DNA of 64,000 bases from Rhynchopus sp. YZ270_cl-10 (taxonomy: Eukaryota > Euglenozoa > Diplonemea > Diplonemida > Diplonemidae), in NCBI GenBank assembly GCA_964035575.1, contig OZ037837.1:992001-1056000 (forward strand). Reading direction: 5' to 3'. A model generated the notes under the pieces. The model had not been told where the DNA came from. It saw nothing but the letters and a program-made list of their open reading frames with translations, and ran no database searches. Below are positions 37,088 through 47,500 of this stretch, piece after piece. The position numbers and the translations under genes are program-made. Every line of letters starts with the position of its first letter. The stretch's first letter is position 1.

Positions 37088-39067
37088 TCAATGGCGTAAG
37101 TGCTGTGGTATACTGCTGAGTACAGCATTGCTACACTTATCCTTTCCATGCAAGGTCTTCAATGATGTGCACCCCTCGAAAAGCCCTCCATCAACCCAGG
37201 TGACGCATTGCAGTCCACTCAAATCAACTGTCGACAATGAAGAACACTCGCCGAGAAACGAGTACTCAATACTGGTGACACCTCGTAATGCACTCATGTC
37301 CACTGTCGTCAATGCTTCGCACTCGAAGAGGAACGCACTCTCAATGGAGGTGACGCCTTGCAATCCTCTCAAGTCAACTGTGGACAATGAAGAGCACCCA
37401 CAGAGGAAGTGTTCCTCAATCCTGGTGACACCTTCGAATGCACTCAAATCAACTGACGACAATGAATCGCACCCGCTGAGGAACCAGCCCCCAATCGCGG
37501 TGACAGCTTTGAATCCACTCAGATCCACTGTCGACAGTGAATAGCACCCGTAGAGGAACGAGTTCCCAATCCTGGTGACACCTCGTAATCCACTCAGATC
37601 AAGTGTCGACAATGATTCGCACCTGGAGAGGAACCGGTTCCCAATCGCGGTGACAGCTTGCAATCCACTCAAATCAACTTTGGTCAAAGCTTTGCACTCA
37701 CGAAGAAATTCGTTCCCAATCACAGTCACGGCAGACGCATGACTGAGATCAATGCACGTCACTGTAGTTCTCGAGAAGAAGTTGTCTGGAATCGCAGTCG
37801 CAACTCCTGCCTGCAGGAGCAAGCAAGTCACCTTCGGATCACTGCGTCGATCATTCACCTGCTTCAACCTTGCTCTCGTAAGTGTTGTCTCACCCAACGC
37901 ACGAAGTGCTGCAATGGCATCCTGCTTCGTCCTCTGTGCGTTGGTCTGCGTTACAACAACCCTGTGACCCCTCAGCTGCACCACGTCCTCTCCTTCTGCA
38001 ATCGCTTCATCTCTGAAAGTCATGTCGAAGCCGTCTTCACGCAACCCCACTGCAGACGCCACCTTCCGACGCAAGTCCCTGCCCGTGTCATCCACACTCA
38101 CCTCAATCTCGTGTTCCACTCCATCCAACCCCTGCACAAGGACAGGCATAACAAGAGCCGACATCTGGGCAAGGGCGTCGTGCACGTTCGAAACAGGCAG
38201 CTTCAGGGAAAACGTTGCGTGTGGGTGTGCAGCACCCACAAGGCGGTGGCGGTCTCCACTCGCTGCCATGCTGTTGATGCTCCGCACAACGGCCTGCGAC
38301 TCTGTGACCGCACGCAGCACCTGGTCGTCCCCAAGCTGGCACACCGCCTCGCACTCAGCAATCATGTGTCCTGCCTTCGCAACAAACGTCTTCAGCGCAC
38401 ACACCTCCCCTTCACGACTGAGTGCCTGTGTGAGGAAGCTCCGTGCCAACTCCTCCTCACACACGACTTCGCTGCGCGACACATCCTCACGCATCACGAA
38501 ATGCCCGACGCGTGTCTGCAGGAGAAGGTCTTTGTATCTGCTCTCAGTGGGTGGGAGTGCCTCAAGCACACCGCACTTCTCCTCTGCAGCAGTCCGCTGT
38601 GTTGTCAGGTCTGTCACGTGTGAGCAGAGGGTGTCACGCTGGCGTTTCATGTAGTCCGTGATGTCAACTGTCTTGTGTCCCGCATGTGTGTCGCACTTGT
38701 CACAGCGCATGCAGATCAACGCGTCTCCACACGCAGGGTCTACACAGACGAGGCACAGCACTTGGTCTGGGTGATGTGCACACTTCGACGACGTCCCGTA
38801 CGCAGTCACAGAAGCACGATGTGCCTCACGGTCACGTGGCCTTGGGTGGCAAGCGTCGTAGCACGCAGGCTTGTCGCAGAAGAACAGCTCCACACAGACC
38901 CCGCACTGCAGCTGTGCAGGCTGGTCACATATCTCACAGCTCGGCATCTGTGGTGCGGTGGGCTGCGTGTCACCCACGTTGTGTGTTTCGGAGAGGTGGG
39001 AGGGTGCAGGACCGTCCACCCGGGCCTTCTTTGTGGTGGGGGACTCACTCACGGAGGAACGCTTCAT
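37088..39067 (-). CDS. B-box / UBL / BspA-LRR protein, tandem copy 1
   Basis: A 659-residue protein. A basic Ser-rich start is followed by two Cys/His clusters of B-box type (about 44-85 and 96-135: CEICDQPAQLQCGVC, then CAHHPDQVLCLVC...CDKCDTHAGH). Next come a helical stretch, a ubiquitin-like segment (about 310-372, DDTGRDLRRKVASAVGL as its helix), the linker DPKVTCLLLQAGVATAIPDN and roughly nine 25-residue leucine-rich repeats of BspA type (LSTVDLSGL..VT.IG..FL..C). The organisation recalls TRIM-like proteins without a RING, so protein binding or ubiquitin-pathway links are inference. The frame could extend to 39241, adding a hydrophobic stretch, but the paralogues lose frame at a variable A-run, so MKRSSVS is taken as the start. 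Confidence 0.85.
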   Translation of the reverse strand: MKRSSVSESPTTKKARVDGPAPSHLSETHNVGDTQPTAPQMPSCEICDQPAQLQCGVCVELFFCDKPACYDACHPRPRDREAHRASVTAYGTSSKCAHHPDQVLCLVCVDPACGDALICMRCDKCDTHAGHKTVDITDYMKRQRDTLCSHVTDLTTQRTAAEEKCGVLEALPPTESRYKDLLLQTRVGHFVMREDVSRSEVVCEEELARSFLTQALSREGEVCALKTFVAKAGHMIAECEAVCQLGDDQVLRAVTESQAVVRSINSMAASGDRHRLVGAAHPHATFSLKLPVSNVHDALAQMSALVMPVLVQGLDGVEHEIEVSVDDTGRDLRRKVASAVGLREDGFDMTFRDEAIAEGEDVVQLRGHRVVVTQTNAQRTKQDAIAALRALGETTLTRARLKQVNDRRSDPKVTCLLLQAGVATAIPDNFFSRTTVTCIDLSHASAVTVIGNEFLRECKALTKVDLSGLQAVTAIGNRFLSRCESLSTLDLSGLRGVTRIGNSFLYGCYSLSTVDLSGFKAVTAIGGWFLSGCDSLSSVDLSAFEGVTRIEEHFLCGCSSLSTVDLRGLQGVTSIESAFLFECEALTTVDMSALRGVTSIEYSFLGECSSLSTVDLSGLQCVTWVDGGLFEGCTSLKTLHGKDKCSNAVLSSIPQHLRH

Positions 39068-39397
39068 TTTTTTTTCTGTGTTTTCTGAGATCTGTGTGTG
39101 GATTGTGAGTGTAATATTGTCTGTCATTGACAACAGTGATTCAGTTGTCACATACGGAGGGTGACTGAAGATGAATGTTGGAATGAAGGTCACATCCGAA
39201 ATAGAACACAAAAAAAAAACAAAATAAGAAAGAATCTTCATTTTCTTCTACGTCGCTTACTTGTCCCCCCTGCCCTGCGTCAGAGAGATTCTATGCCATT
39301 GTCCCTTTGTTGTTGAAGTCTCTTTGTTTTCTTTGATGTACTGCTTATTGTCCCTATCGTGCTGTATTTGCTTTTGGTTGCAAGTTGTAAGAAAAAA

Positions 39398-39440
39398 GTT
39401 TATAAGATGACTCTAAGCCTCTCGTGCTAGTCACCTTGAT
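39398..39440 (-). promoter_or_regulatory. Leader/promoter-like motif, class A, upstream of B-box gene
   Basis: In sense orientation it reads GGTGACTAGCACGAGAGGCT, then a GTCATCTTATAAACTTTT stretch with a TATA-like core. It lies about 330 bp upstream of the B-box start. The matching motif at 14648 has the same two halves. Confidence 0.45.
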
Positions 39441-39509
39441 CGAGATGGCGGGAAAAATCATCTGCTTGAAATGACCCATGACAGTGTTCCAAACATCCAA
39501 AGCTCAAAA

Positions 39510-39813
39510 AATGAAAGCCAATTTAGTGGACACACTTCTGATCCTAAGAAGGACCCCACCCTCACCTTCCCTCACCCAAACCCCAAAGAAATGCTCTGTT
39601 GTTCACAACACCCAGCCAACCCTCTCAAATCCTCCCAATTGTTTCGTATGACTCATCCCAACAAACCCCACCTCACTCTGTCACCACCTCCCAAAAATAA
39701 TAAAGAAGCACACCTCAGCACAGTGCAGAGCAGCCGTCGTGCAGCTGACCACACAGTGCGAGGGGTGAAGATGCACAACAACAACTGCTGCAAAGTGAAC
39801 GCTTTCTTGTTTC
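39510..39813. repeat. 3' flank shared by the tandem B-box genes, copy 2
   Basis: Near-identical to 36788-37087, with scattered single-base differences. Confidence 0.85.
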
Positions 39814-41928
39814 TCACTCGCAGGAGTGGTATGGTAGACTGCAGAGTACAGCATTGCTGCACTTGTCTTTTCCATGCAAGGTCTTTAATGATGTGCACCC
39901 ATAAAAGAACCCTCTACCAATCCTGGTGCATTGCAGTCCGCTCAGATCAACTCTCGACAATGATGTGCACTCGCCGAGGAACGAGCCCTCAATCTCGGTG
40001 ACAGCTCGTAATCCACTCAGATCAACGGTCGACAATGATGTGCCATAGTGGAGGAAGCTGTTCCCAATTTTGGTGACAGCTTGCAATCCACTGAAGTCAG
40101 CTGACAACAATGATGTGCACCCGCTGAGGAACGCATTCCCAATCCTGGTGACACCTTGTAATCCACTAAGATCAACGGTCGACAATGATGTGCAGTCGCT
40201 GAGGAAGTAGTCCCCAATCGAGGTGACACCTTGCAATCCACTCAAATCAACTGTCGCCAATGATGTGCAACCGTGGAGGAAAGAGCTCTCAATATCGGTG
40301 AGACCTTGGAATCCGCTCAGATCAACGGTCGACAGTGATTCGCACTCGCAGAGGAAGTCTTGATCAATCCTGATGACACCTTGTAATGCACTCAGATCAA
40401 CGGTCGATAATGATGTGCACGCGCAGAGGAAGCTGTGCCCAATCGCGGTGACAGCTCGCAATCCACTCAAATCAACTGTCGTCAATGATGTGCAGTCGCT
40501 GAGGAACAGGTCACCAATCGTGGTGACAGCTTGCAATCCACTCAAATCGACTTTGGTCAAAGCAGTGCAGTAACGAAGGACCTGCTGCCCAATCACAGTC
40601 ACAGCAGACGCATGACTGAGATCAATGCACGTCACTGCAGTTCTCGAGAAGAAGTTGTGTGGAATCGCAGTCGCAACTCCTGCCTGCAGGAGCAAGCAAG
40701 CCACCTTCGGATCAGTCACCTCATCCAACCTTTCTTCTGTAAGTGTTGTCTCACCCAACGCACGAAGTGCTGCAATGGCATCCTGCTTCGTCCTCTGTGC
40801 GTTGGTCTGCGCTACAACAACCCTGTGACCCCTCAGCTGCACCACGTCCTCTCCTTCTGCAATCACTTCATCTCTGAAAGTCATGTCGAAGCAGCCTTCA
40901 CGCAACCCCACTGCAGACGCCACCTTCCGAAGCAAGTCCCTGCCCGTGTCATCCACACTCACCTCAATCTCGTGTTCCACTCCATCCAACCCCTGCACAA
41001 GGACAGGCACAAAAAGCGCAGACATCTGGGCAAGGGCGTCGTGCACGTTCGAAACAGGCAGCTTCAGGGAAAAGGTTGCGTGTGGGTGTGCAGCACCCAC
41101 AAGGCGGTGGCGGTCTCCACTCGCTGCCATGCTGTCAAAGCTCCGCACGACGGCCTGCGACTCTGTGACCGCACGCAGCACCTGGTCATTCCCAAGCTGG
41201 CACACCGCCTCGCACTCAGCAATCATGTGTCCTGCCTTCGCAACAAACGTCTTCAGCGCACACACCTCCCCTTCACGACTGAGTGCCTGTGTGAGGAAGC
41301 TCCGTGCCAACTCCTCCTCACACACGACTTCACTGCGCGACACATCCTCACGCATCACGAAATGCCCGACGCGTGTCTGCAGGAGAAGGTCTTTGTACCT
41401 GTCCTCTGTGGGTGGGAGTGCCTCAAGCACACGGCACTTCTCCTCTGAAGCAGTCCGCTGTGCTGTCAGGTCTGTCACGTGTGAGCAGAGGGTGTCACGC
41501 TGGCGTTTCATGTAGTCTGTGATGTCAACTGTCTTGTGTCCCGCATGTGTGTCGCACTTGTCACAACGCAAGCAGATCAACGCGTCTCCACACGCAGGGT
41601 CTTCACAGACGAGACACAGCACTTGGTCTGGGTGAAGTGCGCACTTCGACGACGTCCCGTACGCAGTCACAGAAGCGCGATGTGTCTCACGGTCACGTGG
41701 CCTTGGGTGGCAAGCGTCATAGCACGCAGGTGTGTCGCAGAAGAACAGATCCGTGCAGACCCCGCACTGCAGCTGTGCAGGCTGGTCACATATCTCACAG
41801 CTCGGCATCTGTGGTGCGGTGGGCTGTGTGTCAGACACATTGTGTGTTTCGGAGAGGTGGGAGGGTGCAGGGCCGTCCACCCGGGCCTTCTTTGTGGTGG
41901 GGGACTCACTCACGGAGGAACGCTTCAT
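39814..41928 (-). CDS. B-box / UBL / BspA-LRR protein, tandem copy 2
   Basis: A 704-residue protein with the same layout as its neighbour at 37088-39067: B-box-type clusters (about C44-H85 and C96-H135), helices, ubiquitin-like segment (about 310-372), linker with CLLLQAGVATAIPHN (411-425) and ten 25-residue LRRs (about 430-685). It has more repeats than the neighbour, and the LRR part differs much more than the N-terminal half. The repeats are therefore the fast-changing, probably ligand-facing part. The ATG at 41928 is the first in frame. Neither B-box cluster loses a metal ligand visibly. It was formed by tandem duplication with flanks. Confidence 0.87.
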   Translation of the reverse strand: MKRSSVSESPTTKKARVDGPAPSHLSETHNVSDTQPTAPQMPSCEICDQPAQLQCGVCTDLFFCDTPACYDACHPRPRDRETHRASVTAYGTSSKCALHPDQVLCLVCEDPACGDALICLRCDKCDTHAGHKTVDITDYMKRQRDTLCSHVTDLTAQRTASEEKCRVLEALPPTEDRYKDLLLQTRVGHFVMREDVSRSEVVCEEELARSFLTQALSREGEVCALKTFVAKAGHMIAECEAVCQLGNDQVLRAVTESQAVVRSFDSMAASGDRHRLVGAAHPHATFSLKLPVSNVHDALAQMSALFVPVLVQGLDGVEHEIEVSVDDTGRDLLRKVASAVGLREGCFDMTFRDEVIAEGEDVVQLRGHRVVVAQTNAQRTKQDAIAALRALGETTLTEERLDEVTDPKVACLLLQAGVATAIPHNFFSRTAVTCIDLSHASAVTVIGQQVLRYCTALTKVDLSGLQAVTTIGDLFLSDCTSLTTVDLSGLRAVTAIGHSFLCACTSLSTVDLSALQGVIRIDQDFLCECESLSTVDLSGFQGLTDIESSFLHGCTSLATVDLSGLQGVTSIGDYFLSDCTSLSTVDLSGLQGVTRIGNAFLSGCTSLLSADFSGLQAVTKIGNSFLHYGTSLSTVDLSGLRAVTEIEGSFLGECTSLSRVDLSGLQCTRIGRGFFYGCTSLKTLHGKDKCSNAVLCSLPYHSCE

Positions 41929-42158
41929 TTTTTTCTGTGTTTTCTGAGATCTGTGTGTGGATCGTGAGTGTAATATTGTCTGTCATTGACAACAGTGATT
42001 CAGTTGTCACATACGGAGGGTGACTGAAGATGGATGTTGGAATGAAGGTCACATCCGAAATAGAACACAAATAAAAACAAAATAAGAACTAATCTTCGTT
42101 TTATTCTGTGTACGTCGTTTACTTCTCCCCCCCTCCCCTCCCCTCCCCTCCCCTCCGA
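41929..42158. other. B-box 5' flank and (CTCCC)n tract
   Basis: The first ~130 bp match the flank of tandem copy 1 (39068-39230), marking the extent of the duplication. A (CTCCC)n run lies at about 42126-42155. Confidence 0.6.
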
Positions 42159-43832
42159 TCAACGTCGTTTTGGCTTTTTAATTTTCCCTTTACGTTTCAT
42201 GAGTTTCCACATTTCTGGTGAGATGCATTTCTTTTGCTTTGTGATGTCTGCCCACACCGGCACGTGGGTGGTGTTCATAGGAAGGTACTCCTGCGCCCAT
42301 TTGGGAGGGATGCGGCCATGCTCATTAAATGGCACGTCTTTGCGTATGCATTTGTACAGGTTGCCTCCTGTGTGGTAGATGAGAGACTTCTGATGCGGAA
42401 AAGGTGTCAACTGGTAGTGAAAGGCGCCTGCATGCAGCTTCAAAGAACGGTTCCATCTGACAAAGTGCACCTCCGGCCAGCTATACTGCGACAGAAATGC
42501 AGGGACAATCGGCTCCAACGCCTCATCACTCCATGCCGATGAATGGTTAAACGTCCACGACAAATTCTTCACAAAGAGATTGCCATTAACGATGAGACTC
42601 TTGCCCTCCCGAACCCAGCTTACGTTTTGCGTTAACCCTGGCCACACATTCTTTCGCTTCATAGCGTCCAGCAATCCATCCGGCTGGCCCCTCGCAAAGA
42701 CCGCCTGAGGAAACCATCCATCCGATCGGTAACTACACTGCAACGTTGCGTTGAAACCGTTGTGGCCGGAGAGTCTTTTGAAGAGAAGCGCTTTGAGACA
42801 GATCTGATCGTGAGGGTGATACCAGCAACAGCCCATGCTGAGGTTCGCGTATGGTTCAGGATATTGCCCTGGTGGGAGGGGTGCAGCGGAGTTCCACCAT
42901 TCTTGCAAGAAGTCTGCTGTCCATGCGGTGCGTCGGACAGCAAAGAGGCCGGCACAAAGCTCGTCAAACGGCATATCATCCTGCATAGCAAAGGACCACG
43001 TCTCGGTATCCGGAAAGAAGGAGCCAAGAAAGACTTCTTCCTGTTGTAGGCGGAACGCTTCTCGTGTGAAATATGCGTCATTGTCTACAAGGAAGACTAC
43101 TTCGATTGAAGAGGAGAGTGCTAACGCGGAGTGTACACACATCATTTTTACAAACATATTGTTTCGAGGGAACTGTGCGAAGTTTGGATGTTCCGCGGTG
43201 GGGATGAGGCCAAGAAGGTTTGCGACACCGTGCATATCGGTGAATGCGGCGCTATTAAACATTGTCTCCCAAAAGCTGTTGACATACTTCATCGAGGTAG
43301 CGTGGCGGAGTACCACACGCTTGATTGACAATGTCTCTAATAGTTTACGACGATGGTCTATCACCAAAATCGGTCCGCAAGCTATTGGGTCCCCTATTTT
43401 GTAGACCCTCCCCTCAACTTCGTGCACCACTTCGCTCATATTATTCTTTGGAAAGCACTTCCCCATTCCACAGGTCCAATGATATGGTAAGCTGCACAGT
43501 CGAGATAGCGGAGATGTTGCTGTGGTTTTCGCATTACGAAGTCTTTCGTGGACACGCTCTGTCATGAACTCCGCCATACGCTTCCAAGGTGAAGGGTCGC
43601 CTGGATATCCCAGAAAAGGTTGGTTTTTGATTCGATCCAGATATGGGTCATGTATATCCACAATAGCCTCGTGAGTAGCGGAATATGGAATGACAACAGC
43701 AGTTGAGGTGCGTGATACCGTAAGAATACCTGAATGGTGCGTGCTATTTGAATCTAACAGCACCAAGCTGGTTGCAACAGCAAGTAGCACTAAAATGGTG
43801 GCGACTGCAGTTGCGGATCGGTAATACGACAT
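42159..43832 (-). CDS. Type II membrane glycosyltransferase-like protein
   Basis: A 557-residue protein with a short basic N-terminus and one transmembrane segment (ATAVATILVLLAVATSLVLL, about 8-27), as in Golgi type II enzymes. Mid-protein it has MMCVHSALALSSSIEVVFLV followed by DNDAYF (near residue 248), an acidic D-x-D motif that in GT-A enzymes binds the metal-nucleotide sugar. Later come DELCAGLFAVRRTAW and HPHDQICLKALL, arranged as in GT34-like enzymes. It has several N-glycosylation sites and a very basic C-terminus (KRKGKIKKPKRR). The donor sugar and exact family are uncertain. Its start lies just downstream of a class A-like leader motif. Confidence 0.7.
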   Translation of the reverse strand: MSYYRSATAVATILVLLAVATSLVLLDSNSTHHSGILTVSRTSTAVVIPYSATHEAIVDIHDPYLDRIKNQPFLGYPGDPSPWKRMAEFMTERVHERLRNAKTTATSPLSRLCSLPYHWTCGMGKCFPKNNMSEVVHEVEGRVYKIGDPIACGPILVIDHRRKLLETLSIKRVVLRHATSMKYVNSFWETMFNSAAFTDMHGVANLLGLIPTAEHPNFAQFPRNNMFVKMMCVHSALALSSSIEVVFLVDNDAYFTREAFRLQQEEVFLGSFFPDTETWSFAMQDDMPFDELCAGLFAVRRTAWTADFLQEWWNSAAPLPPGQYPEPYANLSMGCCWYHPHDQICLKALLFKRLSGHNGFNATLQCSYRSDGWFPQAVFARGQPDGLLDAMKRKNVWPGLTQNVSWVREGKSLIVNGNLFVKNLSWTFNHSSAWSDEALEPIVPAFLSQYSWPEVHFVRWNRSLKLHAGAFHYQLTPFPHQKSLIYHTGGNLYKCIRKDVPFNEHGRIPPKWAQEYLPMNTTHVPVWADITKQKKCISPEMWKLMKRKGKIKKPKRR

Positions 43833-43842
43833 TAGAGAAAAA

Positions 43843-43893
43843 AGAAATTTTTATGAGATGCCCTTAAGCCTCTCTTATTAGTTGTCTTAAAAA
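43843..43893 (-). promoter_or_regulatory. Leader/promoter-like motif upstream of the glycosyltransferase-like gene
   Basis: In sense orientation it reads ACAACTAATAAGAGAGGCTT, then AAGGGCATCTCATAAAAATTTC, only about 15-60 bp before the ATG. A T/C-rich run ending in AAG precedes it. It is a diverged class A motif. Confidence 0.45.
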
Positions 43894-44531
43894 ATGGAAA
43901 GAAAAAAAAAACGGATTGGTTAAAAAGGGTATAACGTATGTCAAATGCTGACAGACACTGTAATAGATTAATCAAAGGGGGGTAAGGGGATAGACAAAAA
44001 AAAAAGCTGTGATTTTAAGGGAAAAGGGCGGGGTTGTGTATGTGTAATCGATATGCTGTAGGGGGTGGAGGGGGTGGAGGTGTGCTTGATAAATCCTGCA
44101 GGATGGCGACAAAGTGAATGTGATATCCAAGCATGAGTCCTCAACAAGGTGGCGACAGGGGTGCGGTGCAGAGTGAAAGCGTACATCGGATTTTGCGGTT
44201 TTAGAGTGGTTGAAATGTGCGAAAAATGCAGCTCTTGAGTTCTTCGCAACAAAAGGGAGGAAACGAATAAAAAGAGTTCCCACCAAAAACCCTTTTTTTT
44301 TTATAGAAGGGGTATTGGTATGGTCCATACCTCCAACAAACCTATCTTTTTTCTTCTTCTTATTCTTCCCTTACCATATCATGAGAGTTTGAGACAAATG
44401 AAAAAAAAAAAAACATAACTCTTGGCACGGTCACTTTTTTTCCTTTTTTTCCTTCTTTTGGGCGCAGCCAATCCTTTATGTAAAGGCACGTTTCATTTCT
44501 GGTTTTCCCTAATTTTTTTTTTAAAAACTTG
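43894..44531. other. AT-rich intergenic stretch
   Basis: No gene was recognised. Its right end is the left half of a small CTTGGTTGTATT repeat that the hAT element splits. Confidence 0.45.
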
Positions 44532-44539
44532 GTTGTATT
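44532..44539. repeat. 8-bp target-site duplication of hAT element, left
   Basis: GTTGTATT, identical to 47908-47915 and immediately next to the terminal inverted repeat. Confidence 0.9.
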
Positions 44540-47500
44540 CAGGGTCCTCAACCGTAGACAAAGTCTGGCCACAGATTTGTCTAAGTTAAAAAAAAAGGCT
44601 AAAAAAAAATTTTCGCGCTCCGCGCGAAAAGGTCCTGTACAAAGCTAAAAATTGGGGGCTTTTTTTTTTTGTGTTGCTTTTTCGAAACTCGTTAAGTGGT
44701 CTTTTCATTTCAATAGAAGAGTTCGACAAATGAACAATCACACCCCACCCCACCCCTTCGCCCCACCCGTACCCCTAACCCCATTGTCCCCCCAACCTGA
44801 TAAGCATCACACAGAAACTCTAACCTTCTTTCTTTTAAAGGCTTCAAAAATCCTTTGGATTTGGTCAGGCGTAAATTTATTCTCATTTGTCTCTGCCTGT
44901 TTGCACATAAGAATGCATAGCAGACTTGAATCCAGCAGTTTGTTTCTGTAGCTATTCTTGACGTACTTCATGCCGTTGAAGCAGCGCTCGTCTTCAACTG
45001 ATGTGACGGGGATTGACAACCCAAGCAAAACAAGATCCCTCATAATGGGGTAGGCGTCTCCTGCGGAACTTGTCAAGAATGTTGCGATCAGGTCCGAAGT
45101 GTCCTTTGTTGTAGTTCTCTTCGACAAAACGTCCACCAGGATCCTCCATTCTTTCACAGCTACAGCTTTCTTTGTCTCCAGACTGTTCAGTTCTGGCGAC
45201 TCCTCAACGAACGGCGTCGTGTCCACGCTCAGTAACGGCGTTGTTTGAGTGCGCGATATCACAGTATGCTCCGTCTTGGAGTACTCTGGTCTCCCACGCG
45301 TCTTCTCGCCCACAACATCGTACTTTTTGTACTCGAGTGTATGCAGCTCAGTAAATTCCTCGATGAGCTTCTTCACCTCGGTGTTGCCGTAGATCGCCAG
45401 CCCGTCCGCGTTAGCAGGGAGGTTGCGGATGTCGAATACTGAGAAGCATCTCACAATGTCCATGTTCACGAATCGTTCACTGAGGCACTTCAGCAGCTCC
45501 TTGAGGTATGGCTTGCAGACCGTGTCGTGATGAATCGCAAAGTTCCGACGGGAAAGTTTTGTACCGTGGCATTGATTATACCTCGGTACCCATTCTGGGT
45601 AGAACGGGAACATGTTCGGGTTGGTTTCAAGCAACGACAATGACGCAACACATTTGTCGATGTGGCTGCAAACGGTGAGCAGGTTTGTGTTCCTGCTCTG
45701 GAGCGACGTCGACAGCACGTTCAACTCGTCCAGGACCACCGTCATGAAGGACAACGTTGCAAAAAAACCGGGCTCTTTGATGTGCTGCGCGATGAACGGT
45801 GCTTCCACGTCGCCGGCCTCTCCAAGCTTGCACAGGGCGCTGTGCACGGCGGGGTACTCCTTGCGGACGGTGCTGCAACACCTGCCGTTGGTGAGCCACC
45901 GGGTGTCACCCGGCTTTGCGATGAGGATGTCACAGTACTCACACAAGTCGCGAAGTTCCTCCAGCATCTCCTCCAGGGTGTCGAGCTTAATCTTGGATCC
46001 CGAAAAAAAAACCCACACCCACCGCAGGCCGTCGAAGAACCGGGTAATCTCCGGCGATTTCCCCTCTGCCGCTGCTTCTGGGCCACAGAGTGCGAGGGAG
46101 TGTGCGTAGCACCAGGTGAAGAGGGCGCCTGGGTTTATGTCTGCACGGATTTGTTGTTGGCAGCCCTTGTTCGAGGAACGCATTGCCGATGCGCCATCAA
46201 ACGAGCATCCACTCATCTTCCCGTAGTCGAGCCCGAGCTGGTCTATCCACTTCGTCAGCAACGACGCGTAACCAGCCCCCGTCTGGTCCTTCAGCTCACC
46301 CATCATGATGAGCTTCTCGACGGGGGTGGCACCGACCATGTATCGCACGACGAAGACGAGTTGCTCCTTCTTGCTGACGTCGCGTGAGCAATCCCCCGAC
46401 AGGCCCCAGAAACGGGAGGCTTTGACCTGCTTGAGGAGGTCTTCTGTCAACACCTCCGTGATGCAGGACATGATCTCTAAGACTGCACCGCAGCTGAGAT
46501 AGCGTATTTGTTGTCTGAGGTATGCCTCCATGTCGGTGCACTCCAGCTTGTCTGCGAAAAAACTCAGAAACTCCTCCAAGTTAGAGTGCCCTACACCTTT
46601 GCGCGCGAGGAAAACAATAACCTCAATGCATATTTTCAGCATTTTTTGGTTGAACTCGACTTCTTTGTCGCTGTTGGCGTGCAACGTGTGAAGCACGGTT
46701 CCATTGGAAGCCTGCAGAGCGGCAGCCTTCACGAGACGTTGGTGTTTGGGGTCGCCTGCATGCGCAGGGAGGTCTCTGGCGAGCTTGGTCTTTGCATGAG
46801 AGAAAGCACCACAATACAAGCACTTGAACTTGTCTTCACCCACCACCAACCAGGGGGAAAAACGGTTCAAATGGCCCTGCACCGTGCTCTCCCGCAGACC
46901 CATACAACCTTTCTCCTGCGCTTCGCGTTTACGTTTCAGCGTGTTGGTGGAGTCGGTGTTCGCTGGTGCGGTCGTGGTGTTCGTGAGGTTGGGATTGTTC
47001 GTGTTGGAGTGCGTGGGACCTAAGAAGACAACATCGCCGTCAGAAGAGTACTCGTCGACATCATCGATTTCCATTGCTGCCTCGGGTTGCTCGGATGCTG
47101 CGTTGCGTCTCACTGGCACACATTGCTCCTCCTCCTCTTCTTCGGACGTTGAATCCACGTACTTAACAGCACTCACCTGTGGAGCCATCATCACCACACG
47201 TTTCTTCACCTTCTTGCCTTGCGACACCTGGCTCTGCACAGACACGGCAGAGGCATCGCTGTCTCCCCCCTTCTCTGCTTCGTTCATGGCGAACTCATGC
47301 GCCTCCGCAACGATCGTCAGGATCGTCTTCCGCTTGCTCCCCTCCCTGTCGTCGTCCGCCAGTTTGGCGCGATCAAACTCCTTCAACCAGAGTTTGAGCA
47401 CCTTGTTGGTGTCGTTCTGGTGGTTTTTAAACCCCCTCACCGTCCCCTCCGCCACAAGAAAAAGGTGAAGGGAAGCGAGCCGGGGTGTCGGACCATCGGG

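Noticed and set aside
37658-38623. 321-codon plus-strand frame, repeated near 40531-41448
   Set aside because: Antisense of the B-box genes. Its conservation between copies only reflects the duplicated coding strand.
46824-47468. 214-codon plus-strand frame
   Set aside because: Antisense shadow of the hAT transposase.
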